Assembly: GCA_963082875.1 (NCBI GenBank)
Contig: OY720100.1
Location: forward strand, 4,030,001-4,094,000
DNA: 64,000 bases
Direction of reading: 5' to 3'
DNA from: Corella eumyota
Taxonomy: Eukaryota > Chordata > Ascidiacea > Phlebobranchia > Corellidae
Part shown: positions 38,764-48,526 of the stretch, piece after piece
How the letters are laid out: each line of letters begins with the position of its first letter
Position numbering within the stretch: the first letter of the stretch is position 1
Notes under the pieces: model-generated
The model's input: the letters and a program-made list of their open reading frames with translations, nothing else
Databases searched by the model: none
Told to the model about the DNA's origin: nothing
Position numbers and translations under genes: made by a program

Positions 38764-39981
38764 ATGAAGTTATATGTTGTGTTAGCTATTGTTTTAGGCC
38801 TGCAGAATTGTCATGCACAGATAAAAGAGACTGACCGTTTTGCAGAAAAAATGAAACAATTTACAAGTTCATTTTATCGTTCTTTGATTAGAAATAACGA
38901 TAGCAATGTCGTTTTCTCGCCGTTTAGCATATACCAAACAATGGGCATGCTTTTGATTGGTGCAAGAGATAACACCAAATATGAATTGCAAAGAGGAATG
39001 TATTTATTGCGACCCACTGATCATTATACAGACGCAAGAGTTGCAAATTTAATGGGTAAAAGTTACAACAACGCAGTCAAACGACCTACTGGGTTAGTCT
39101 TCGACGTTGCTAACGGCGCCTTCGTTCAAAGAGACTTTGAGCTCAGAAGTTCTTACGTAGAAGTGCTAACTTCAAAATTTCAGAGCGGCATTGTAAAGGT
39201 TGATTTTCTAAACGAAGAGATAGCAAGAACTGCTATAAACGATTGGGTTGCAGATAAAACAAGAAACCAAATATTGGATCTTATCAAAGAAGGTGTTCTT
39301 GATTCGTCAACAAGACTTGTTCTTGCAAATGCTGTTTACTTTGAAGGAACATGGAAGGATAAGTTTGAACAATTACCCAACAAGTTGGATTTTTATTTGC
39401 CTGATAAAAGCAGCGTCTTAGTTGACTTTATTCAAGGAGAAGGTAAATTCAAAAACTACTTTGATAAAAAAAACAATATGACATACATTGCCGTTCCTTA
39501 CTACACGAAAAATTCTGATTTTGGAACGTACATGGTTTATGGTTGGCCTACGAATTCAGACTGGTCAAAATTCAACAATAACCCAAGATTAGAATCTTTA
39601 AATGTTGACCAGTGGAAGTCTAAAAAAGTAAATCTTGCCGTGCCGAAGTTTAAACTTGAGTCAACTGTCGCTGTGCCCGCGATCCTAGAAAGTCTGAGAA
39701 TAAGAGATTTGTTTTCGCCCAACGAATGCAACTTAGGCGGAATTGGAGAAACTGATGGCCCAAACTTGTATGTGTCGGACTTCACGCACCAAGCTCGCAT
39801 AGAAGTTGATGAAGAAGGCACCGTTGCAGCTGCTGCTTCAGCTTCGGTTATTTCAGCAAGAGCAAGCTTTCCCCTAGAACCCGAAACCATAACTTTAAAT
39901 CACCCTTTTGTTTTCGGGATCTTCAGTGAGCAAGCGAAAACGTTTACCTTCTTTGGAAAATTAAACAACCCAGAAGATTAG
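38764..39981 (+). CDS. Secreted serpin 2, intronless, predicted P1 Arg - P1' Ala
   Basis: Single-exon gene of 405 residues. The in-frame ATG at 38764 is chosen; the frame is open a few codons further up, but without an ATG. The signal peptide is MKLYVVLAIVLGLQNCHA. It parallels its upstream neighbour block by block: NVVFSPFSIYQTMGMLLIGA, LVLANAVYFEGTW, and the hinge EEGTVAAAAS. The predicted P1 is Arg and P1' Ala (AR|ASF), so a trypsin-like target is again expected, but the residues around the cleavage site differ almost completely from serpin 1. This points to divergence in target choice after duplication. The protein ends FGKLNNPED with no ER-retention signal, so it is secreted. A polyadenylation signal AATAAA lies at 40091-40096. 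Confidence 0.97.
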   Translation: MKLYVVLAIVLGLQNCHAQIKETDRFAEKMKQFTSSFYRSLIRNNDSNVVFSPFSIYQTMGMLLIGARDNTKYELQRGMYLLRPTDHYTDARVANLMGKSYNNAVKRPTGLVFDVANGAFVQRDFELRSSYVEVLTSKFQSGIVKVDFLNEEIARTAINDWVADKTRNQILDLIKEGVLDSSTRLVLANAVYFEGTWKDKFEQLPNKLDFYLPDKSSVLVDFIQGEGKFKNYFDKKNNMTYIAVPYYTKNSDFGTYMVYGWPTNSDWSKFNNNPRLESLNVDQWKSKKVNLAVPKFKLESTVAVPAILESLRIRDLFSPNECNLGGIGETDGPNLYVSDFTHQARIEVDEEGTVAAAASASVISARASFPLEPETITLNHPFVFGIFSEQAKTFTFFGKLNNPED

Positions 39982-42118
39982 GTTATTGGGTAACATTGAC
40001 ATGGCTTATAAACTTTACTTAAAATATTCATAAAAAATTTTTAGTTCGCGACATTTTGGCTTTCCTTATAAACTTATCATCAGTATGTTTAATAAAACTT
40101 CTATATGTCCAGCATCAAAAAGTATAATTTTACATATAACGCTGCATCAAAATGTAAATATTATTAAAAATCCATTATTATACATCTGGTTTTGTAATTA
40201 TATTTATGCCATTTAGTTATATAGTCAAAGATTTAGTAAATACATATCCGTAAAGAAGTAAAAAAGTGTACAATGTACTATTTGAAAATATCTTAAAAAT
40301 GTTATTGCTTGAGTATATGGCAATCAATTTGTTTCAGTTTCATTTTTAAATGTGCATGCATATTAAACTTTCAATAAAATTTTGCCACCAGGAACCAATT
40401 TAAAACGAATAGGCCTAAACAGGAAATTAAAATTTCGCATTTTTCCTATACAAAAATTTTCAAAATTTTTAAGTTACCTTCTTACTAGAAATCAAATAAT
40501 CTGCATGATATAAAAATTGTTTCATTTTTTTTAACATAAAAAATAATGTTAGAATAATATAAAATTATATTAGATTGAAAATATCATTTATGAAGGCTTG
40601 CCTAACAAAAAAATGTTTTGAATTTGCAATACATTACCAAACAAATACTATTTTTTTATTTGTTTCTAAAAATTTAGTAAACTAAACACTTAATTAAAAT
40701 AAAACAAGAATATTAGCCAATGACGCACTCGTTTTTGATGACGTCACGTATCCCCGGGCATATTAAGCGTGTTAAATTTAGTTTGGTCTGACGAATAAAA
40801 TTTTTTAATATTTTTGTTTTTTCGCAAATCGACTTAACATTGTTTACAGTAAACAAAAAATGTCAATGACTATGCTTTATACTTGAATTAAACAGATACG
40901 TTTAATCTATATAACAAATATTACACATTTTAGTGATTACGTAGTCATAATTAAAAATAGTATTAAAAATTTACATGTTATTAATTTATTTTTAATTGTT
41001 GGCTTTAAGGAAGTGACTTAACTACATGTAAATGATTTTAAATCACGTTTTCCATCGCTATAAATGCATGTAATAAACCAGTCAAAAAGTACTAAAAAGA
41101 TGTAGGAGAAAATGTATAAATGAAATTATTTGTATCTCGGTTAGTAATTTTTAAATCGCTTTATTTAAATCTTCTTGTTATAACTGATTTACATATTTTT
41201 TTTCTATTAGATGCCACCTCTAAGCCAAACGTTTACAGGTGGGTTAGACACTTTGCATATAATACCTTTTTCAATAAAACATTCGATACAATAAAAGAAA
41301 CATAAAAAATTTACCACTATAAAAGTAATATAAAAATACACTTAAAAATAATTTTTTTTTTAATAAAAAACATAATTATTCAAAAGTGGATATTAAAATT
41401 ATTGACTAAGGCCATAGGAACAAATAAATATTTCGATGTTATGACACACAAAAAAACATTTATAAGAATTTTTAATATACTTCAATTTAAGTTAAAGAAT
41501 TCACGTAAATATTTAATTAAACCAAAACTGCCTATGTAAGTAATATGATATTAAAACGCATTATTTCTCCCTCTTGTCAATCTCCCTGCGTTATATAAAA
41601 AAATTTGCATTTTATTTTTAAAGTGTTTATTTTCTTTAACGGTTAACAATAGGATTTTGGGTAAATCTCGTAAAGCTGTAACTTGTAAATCCCATTAAAT
41701 ACCCAATAAAATTTTATTTTGTATGCAACCTTCACGTGGGTATGAAACGCATAATAATAAAGTTTATATGGCGAAGAGTTTTAAGTATTTAAATAAAATC
41801 ACTTTCTCAAATTTTGTTTTTTAATTTTAAAGTGTTTTGAAAAAATACGCCTAAAATAAAAGGCCTATACTAGTTTTAAGTTAAAGTTTTAATTTTTTAA
41901 GGCATTTCAAATGGTTGCAAATATTTTTCTTAGTATAATTACTTTATCGTCAAAAACATTCTTGATTTGTATAACTTTGAGTTAAGTAATTTATAATAAA
42001 AATGATAGTGGGTAGCTCACATTTTAAACGGCAACAGATAGCTTACCTTGATATAATAACCTAATCACCGAGTTTTAAAGCTGTATAACAATTCCAGACA
42101 AAGTAAATTATAGTCAAA
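39982..42118. other. 2.1-kb gap between serpin 2 and the MS4A-like gene
   Basis: Contains the serpin 2 3' UTR and the upstream region of the MS4A-like gene. The rest is AT-rich. A CRE palindrome TGACGTCA lies at 40739-40746. A short stretch at 40567-40630 resembles 36238-36300 (both contain GCCTAACAAAAAA-type sequence), perhaps remnants of one unknown repeat. Confidence 0.4.
42002..42064 (+). other. Upstream duplicate of the MS4A-like start codon region
   Basis: ATG ATA GTG GGT AGC TCA at 42002 encodes MIVGSS, as does the main start at 42119, exactly 117 bases downstream in the same frame. The frame stops at 42062-42064 after 20 codons, so transcripts that begin upstream would carry a short uORF. 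Confidence 0.7.
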
Positions 42119-44027
42119 ATGATAGTAGGCAGTTCACCCTACCCTGTTGTTACGCAAGTTTCACAAGAATCAATTGAAGCAAGAGAGAACAAATCAGTTT
42201 TAAGAAACTTAGCGGTAACTTAAATGTATGTCAAATCTTTCAATTTTTTATTATTAAATCTTATGTTAATATGTTTTAGATAGCTGAGATTGTTTTCTCG
42301 GTAAAATGCATGATTCTTGGAATAGCAAGCGTAACTTATGCTTCTCTAAACCCGTTTCGATCATGTGCATATTACGGGTTTGAGTTTTCTTGTGTTTCTG
42401 TTACAACCAACTTTGATATCGGTGCTGGAATTTGGTGTTCTATTTTTGTAAGTTTATAAATTTATAAAAAAAAGCTCTTAAATCTATTAATCATAATAAT
42501 ACGGGTTAATTTGATTTGAAATTTTTTTTAACAGATTATTATTGCTGGCGCACTTGGAGTTTCAGCGGCTAAGCCTAATTCTTCAATTGGTTTGGTATAA
42601 TCATACAATATTCTAGTGTCTGCGTTTTTCCCAAAAAAATTTTAATTTAAATTTTATTTTTTAGTTTACTTTTTTATTTATTTTAAATGCTGTTTATTTT
42701 TAGATTAAAGGCCATATGGGCCTCAGTATAGTAGCTGCTATTTTTTCGTTAGTTCTACTAATTGTGGTACCTGCGATCGGTTCGTACGGAGTAAGTTGCT
42801 TATTTGTAAAGCATATCTGTTTACATATTTAAAAAAATGTTTCTGTATAGTTAAATTTAACAACTATTTTTGTTTTTTGTTAAAGGATCTTATTTTTCGC
42901 TTGCTCGGCTACGCCCAAGCAGTATTTGCATTTATTTGCTTTGTGTTAACGATCTGTAGTTCAGCCTACTGTTGTAAAACTTTATCATCGTTGGGTATGG
43001 GCGGATGCTGCGGTGAGACCACGATTCAGGTAATTTCACATAACAAATGTATGATTATAACAAGGTTGTATTTTTTCATAAACAAATGTGAATATTTTGT
43101 AAAACAGGGCACAGCACAAATTGGTATCGTACAGCCACCTGTGCAAATGGTACAGGGAATTAAATCCCCTGAAATCGTCGTACAAGGTAAAAAAATTTAT
43201 AAACAACTAAGATTTATTATTGTGTTAAATAAAATGACCGACTACACATTTATGTTACCTTGACACTGTTTTGTTCATTGTATGTCTCGCACTAAAGCTA
43301 CATTTAAAAAAGGAGTGTTAGCGCAAAAGTGTATGTAAGTTTTTTCATAAAACCTAAATTTGTATTTATTTATTCAGGACCCAATCAGTTTTTTCCTAAC
43401 CAAGTTCCAGCTCACTCTGCATACGGATACGGTTATCAAAATCCCCACATGATACCCGAACAGCCCCAAGCCCCCCACATGATACCCCAACAGCACCAAG
43501 CCCCCCACATGATACCCCAACAGTTTCAAAACCCTCACATGATACCCCAACAGTCCCAAAACCCTCACATGATGCCCCAACAGTCCCAAAATTCCCAAAT
43601 GATACCCCAACAGTTCCAAAACCCTCACATGATACCCCAACAGTCCCAAAATTCCCAAATGATACCCCAACAGTTCCAAAACCCCCACATAATACCTGAA
43701 CCGTCCCAAAATTCCCAAGCCATACCACAACCACCCCAAAAACCCACCATAATACCAAAACAGTCCCAAAAACCCACCATAATACCAAAACAGTCCCAAA
43801 ACCCTCAAATGATAGCCCAACATACCCAAACCCCACACAATATAACCCCACAGCTCCGAAACTCTCAAATGATCCCGCCCCAGTCGCAGCAACCTTTCCA
43901 CATGCCCGCTTCATTACCAAACTACGCAGAGGCGAGCGATCAAGAATTGGGTCAACCTCAGTTGAATGAACCAGCGATAACTGCCGAGGTTCAGATAAAT
44001 GACTTATACACAAGCAATGCTGAATAA
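42119..44027 (+). CDS. MS4A/CD20-like four-pass membrane protein with decapeptide-repeat tail
   Basis: Seven exons: 42119-42214, 42280-42447, 42535-42594, 42704-42790, 42886-43029, 43108-43186, 43378-44027, giving 427 residues. Four hydrophobic segments lie at about residues 32-55, 79-101, 111-135 and 140-165. The block GAGIWCSIFIIIAGALGVSA with a following KGHMGL matches the MS4A signature around segments 2 and 3 (PFWGG...ISGSLSVAAEK...LVKGSLGMN). A Cys pair (SCAYYGFEFSC) sits in the first extracellular loop. Segment 4 is followed by a Cys-rich juxtamembrane run (YCC, GGCCG), possible palmitoylation sites. The tail has about 15 units of ten residues, consensus PHMIPQQSQN. MS4A proteins modulate calcium entry and receptor complexes, but no function is claimed here. 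The first intron is only 65 bases. Confidence 0.85.
43438..43888 (+). repeat. 30-bp coding tandem repeat (about 15 units)
   Basis: In-frame 30-base units encode PHMIPQQxQN variants in the last exon of the MS4A-like gene. Units alternate between PHMIP and SQMIP types in the middle, suggesting amplification of a 60-base dimer. The last four units are more diverged. The array keeps long open frames on the opposite strand as well, which are artefacts. Confidence 0.9.
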
Positions 44028-44423
44028 CATACATAACAACCCTTTCTACTTGAAAAAAAACTTTATTAGAGGTAGTCTGTAGTAATAAAAATCGTTTAAT
44101 GAAATTTTACAAGTGACAGTTAAATGGTAACAATAACCCAATCGCGACTTGTTTACTCGAAAAACTTGTTAAAAATTTATAGAAAATCGTTAAACAGTTT
44201 TTAACTGTTGCTGAAATTCCCTTTGCTACTAAATCATTTGCTTTTCTCATAAGTATTATTTTTCAGAAATGAAATCTTTTAAAAATATTAAAACCCATAG
44301 TTTTATTATTCTTATTTTTTTAATGTATTAGTTTAACCAAAAAAATGTGATATTTAGCATTTTAAATATTATTTTTTAACTATCATAATTTTTTGTAGTT
44401 TTAATGTTTACTAATCGCTTTAG
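44028..44423. other. Convergent 3' ends
   Basis: The 396 bases between the stop codons of two converging genes. AT-rich; both 3' UTRs should lie here. No other feature is seen. Confidence 0.5.
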
Positions 44424-46835
44424 TCATTTAGTTATTTTTTTTCGTTCTCTGTTATGAATTCGAAAATTTGTCATCCCTTCCAATGTTTTAAGAATAAAGT
44501 TAACAACATTGTCCCCATTGTCGTTGTTTTTGCCCATCACTAAAACTCTACGTTCAAGAACCAGTTTGGACCACGTGCTTTGACGTGACCAGATAAAAAC
44601 GTCGCTATGGGAACAAATTTCCATTTCAACTTGCGACAAAATATCTAAAAAGACTGGGATGCTATATTGTGACTGAAAATCAGAACCCAATCTGCAAAAA
44701 AAATAAAGTTACAATATTTAAAATCTAAATGCCCTTTTTTTATAAAAAATCTCACCTACCTTTTGGATTTCTTCATAAAACTGTACAACTCATGATTTGA
44801 AAAAATTGGCACTTTTCGAACTTTAACTAGTTCATCATTTTTAACTAGGGATCTAAATATTTTTTTAACTTCCTCGATAAAGTCCTTAACTGAAGTAGGC
44901 GCTGCAATGTAAACTGAAGGAAACGTGCTTGTAGTCTGTCCTATTGACGTCACTCGGTTATACAGCGCATGCGCAAACGCGGTGGAATTTGAAGCTTGGT
45001 TGATAGTGTCACAAAATATTTTCCGACGGTCAGGGCTTTCGCATAAGTAAGGGAAAAAGTCCTATCAAAAACAAATAAATGTAGATAATATACTATAACA
45101 AAGATTAGTATTACCTTTAAAACACATTGTTACACCCAAAAAATAAAGAAGCATTAAAAAAAGCTGTTTTCTACAATTGATCTATGTAAATTAACTTTCA
45201 CTGACCTCTTTATCGTATCTCCAATGGATTGAAATATAAGAGGGGCTTAGAAATGATATAATAAAGTCACGACTAACTTCTCGTACTAAGACTGGTGGAA
45301 TAACATGGCGAGATATTTCTTGGAACAGTGGTGAACTGTCGCCGATAGTTTTTATACTTTTTAGCGGTTTTGGCACAGCATCAAAATCTTAGAAACGGTT
45401 TAAATTAAATTGAAATAATAAAAAAAAAGAAAAAAGTTTTTCTAAGTAATTGTAAAATTGCTTTTTTTGTGAAATTAATGGTTTAAAATTTTTAAACATT
45501 TTCAAAGATTATATAATAAATAATTAAAGGTAAATCTTAATCTAGGGCTTTAACAAACGAACGACATAGGCCAATCAAGAATATATAAACATACTCGGTA
45601 TCTGTTTGGAAGCAACGTTTACGCCAAGTTCTCGGAACGGATTTAGATACAGTGCACACCTTGCACCAGTGTTAAATTTTGACTGTATGGATTTCAAAGT
45701 CGTCGTAGTTTTAGTTTTAACACCAGTAAACAATTTGCCAGTAAGACATCGTTCATCTGTAAAAACGAATTAGTAACTTTTCCAAAGAGTAGTAAAAAAA
45801 GACAACAAACAAATTAGAAACCATTAAAACGTCCATTTACTTTATTGTTTATTTTTAAACATGTTGTTGGTTAGATATGGTTACGTTTGTTTACAGATTT
45901 TTTTTAGTTTAAACTTCAAAAAATGTGGCATACCTGGCTTATCTACCAACGTTGTTACGTTAAACTGTGTTGAATTCAAAACACCTTTAAACAATAAAGA
46001 CAATTAAGCAAAGAATCTGTATATTTGTATATGATGGAACATATTCTACTTACTAGATAATGAGTTTAAATTAATGTTATCTTTGTACAACAAGCCTTGC
46101 AATCCAGTTTCAAGATGAACTCTTGGCAGCACGTTAGCATACCTATCCTAAAATACATCAACTCGTCAAAAAATGTACATTTATATTGATAATACTAAGT
46201 TTTAGAACTGAACTACCCATGGTTTATAGTAAGGAAGAAAAAATGCTTCAAATTTTCCACTGCAAAGTTCTGAAGCTTTTTGGATAGTTTTTGTGCTCAG
46301 CAATTTCTGTACTTCGGTGACGTCGAATCTCAACTCAGCGTCTATCGTAGACTTTAGCAGTGCTTTATTGCGATTTAAAGAATGAAGATAAAAGAGAGGT
46401 ATCACAAGTGTTCTAAAAATATTGGCTTATATAAATTGCTGACTATCTCCCGCTTTTGAACAATTGCTGACTATCTTGCTTTTGATAACTGAAACAAGGT
46501 TAACTATATGTATGGTGGTACCTGTTTAGAAGAATGGCTAAAAATATGCTTTGTTGAAAGCCTATCATCTGGTTGTTAGGTCCATTGTGAAGAGTTGGGA
46601 TAAGAAAACGATTAGGATCAAGTTGGTAACGTGGTTTTATCTTTGTTGGGGAGTACTTCTTTTTAAAACTTGCATTTTTCACGTGGATTTGGTTGGTTTG
46701 GCGGAATTTTTTCTTTACTTGAATTCCACGCATACGCACTTGGTCTTTTTGAAGAAAAAAGCGATTTAGTAATAAATTGCAACATAACATACTAACTACA
46801 AGTGCCAGAATATAAGATCCCTTCATAATTCTCAT
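44424..46835 (-). CDS. Type II membrane glycosyltransferase, O-fucosyltransferase-like
   Basis: Eight exons: 46522-46835, 46217-46412, 46054-46147, 45934-45984, 45595-45756, 45206-45387, 44760-45061, 44424-44691, giving 522 residues. A cytoplasmic stub and one membrane anchor (residues about 7-24) are followed by a basic stem, as in Golgi glycosyltransferases. The motif NGPNNQMIGFQQSIFLAILL (from residue 84) and then RTLVIPLFY resemble the GDP-fucose-binding start of protein O-fucosyltransferases. ISIHWRYDKE (His327, Arg329, Asp331) fits the family's H-x-R motif. HSDVFIWSRQSTWSKLVLER near the end matches the carboxy-terminal nucleotide-sugar segment. GDP-fucose is the likely donor; the acceptor is unknown. 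It is not obviously POFUT1 or POFUT2. The start at 46835 is used; a second ATG three codons later gives nearly the same anchor. Confidence 0.8.
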
Positions 46836-47454
46836 TTTAAACTAAAAGTTTTTCTGACTTTCATATTATCATATTAAACGTAGCACTGTTTGGTTAAGAA
46901 AATACTTAGCTATGTCCTGTAGTTGTGTAGAATTACAAACAACACAACCTTTTTACCCGTAAAAAATACGTTCTTATAGCCGCGGGTTATATATCACGTG
47001 TTTAATTTAAATAAATATTATACCGAGTGCGCAATTTGTTCTTGAATGTTATTTAGCATAGTCAAGTAATTGCCACGTTTCGTGTTGTTTTTGGGAGCCA
47101 AGCATAACAACTTTATCATAAGGTGATGTAATAAAACTTATTTAATAACCAAACTATAGTTGATCTTTTTTCTCTTATAAACCTATGTTTCATCAAAAAT
47201 ACATGATATTTTTTGGGATTTATAAAATAATTTAACATTCTCCATAGCCTAAACATGATCTAAATTTTAACTATGCTTAATTACGTTTAATTATTAACAA
47301 AAGACCAAAATTTGGTGATACAAACAAATAAGATAAAGTTATGATTGGGTTGTTACATACATGGCAGTGGTATGTAAAAAAAAAATATAAATTGAGAAAA
47401 GATATAAAAAGAAAAGAAAGAAGAATGTGATTATATGAGCAGGAACATTTGTAA

Positions 47455-47555
47455 GATAGGTATCAGGCAACTTGAAACTGGGTCGGAGTAACTGATGTTA
47501 CTCTATGTTTGGGTTTGCATTCGACCTTACCACATCGAGGAGATATATACAAAAA
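47455..47555 (+). repeat. SINE 3' fragment
   Basis: Tail half only, in plus orientation, from GGCAACTTGAAACTGGGTCG through the hairpin to CCACATCGAGG and the TATATAC end. A 5'-truncated insertion or remnant. Confidence 0.8.
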
Positions 47556-47865
47556 AAATGTTTTACAGAATTAAACAAAAACAATTAAAAATGTTTGTAC
47601 AAATTACCATTGCATAATACTATATGTTGATTTTGAGTAACTTTTTGCAAAACTAAGTGCCAACTGCAGTAAAATAGTAAATACTAATTTTTAGAAAAAA
47701 GTTTTTTTTTACAAAAACAGTTCCACCAAATTTAAAGAACCGCAACATCTCAATTATTAGGCACATCATGGGATCCTAAAAACAAATTATTTAAATTCTT
47801 ATTTATTTAAGAATATGTGTAGGTAAAATGTTAGGCATTTTATTTTATTTTATTTTGTATTTATT

Positions 47866-48510
47866 TATTTTTAATGCGGGAAGGCCGACTATTTGAACTA
47901 TAGAATAATATTAGTTTCCCAGACCCAGATTTGGGTTAACTTTGGCAGTTTAGGATGTTATTAATCATAATTGCAAGATAATTCAATTTTAGCTGTTTTT
48001 TTTATATATTTTTATCCTCGATGTGGGAAAGTCGATTGCGCGACTTAAACATAGAGTAACATTATTTACTCCGACCCAGTCTCAAGTTGCCTGGGGCAGT
48101 TTGGAATATTGTAGATTGTAATTGCGTGGTAGTTACGCTGCTGATTAAGTGCTGGCTCAGCAGGAGTTCATACCGTTTATAGCACCTTACTCATGGGCTC
48201 TACAGCGTGAGATCAGTGGAGATTGAACCTACTACCTCATGTGTGGTGTAGCAAGTATTCTTACCACTACACAAATCTGCCGTTTTTTTTCTATTTATTT
48301 ATTCTTAATGCGAAAAGGCCAACTATTTGAACTATAGAATAATATTTGTTGCCCAGACCCAGATTTGGGTTAACTTTGGCAGTTTTGGATGTTAAAATTA
48401 ATAATTGCAAGATAATTCAATTTTAGCCAGTTAAGGAACCTTACTTAATAGCATAAAGCATTGAAGATTAAACTTAGGCACTTACAAAGGTTTTAACCTA
48501 TACACCATCA
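47866..48510 (-). repeat. SINE cluster: duplicated old copy flanking a younger copy
   Basis: Three minus-orientation segments. 48004-48284 is a near full-length, little-diverged copy flanked by GTTTTTTT on both sides. 48290-48510 is an old, diverged copy. 47866-47995 repeats the tail half of that old copy closely; both share unique changes such as CTATTTGAACTATAGAATAA and CCCAGACCCAGATTTGGG. The outer segments are therefore a duplication and not two insertions. Confidence 0.85.
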
Positions 48511-48526
48511 TAACTTAAATACTTAC

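Larger units (their letters stand above)
46836..48526. other. Gap between the O-fucosyltransferase-like start and the second MS4A-like gene
   Basis: 1.7 kb on the upstream side of one minus-strand gene and the downstream side of another. It holds a SINE tail fragment and a SINE cluster, listed separately. The last exon of the second MS4A-like gene may also be here: an acceptor at 47768 would give a stop codon split across the splice. Confidence 0.4.

Noticed and set aside
37059-39890. Minus-strand open frames within the serpins (65 and 117 residues)
   Set aside because: Antisense shadows of strongly conserved serpin coding sequence.
40567-40630. Similarity to 36238-36300 as a named transposon
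   Set aside because: About 60 bases at roughly 70% identity, with no terminal repeats or target duplications; too little to name a family.
43374-44034. Two long open frames (175 and 212 residues) on the minus strand
   Set aside because: They are antisense to the decapeptide repeat of the MS4A-like gene. The periodic coding sequence keeps all frames open, and they have low-complexity Gly/Tyr/Val composition and no family match.
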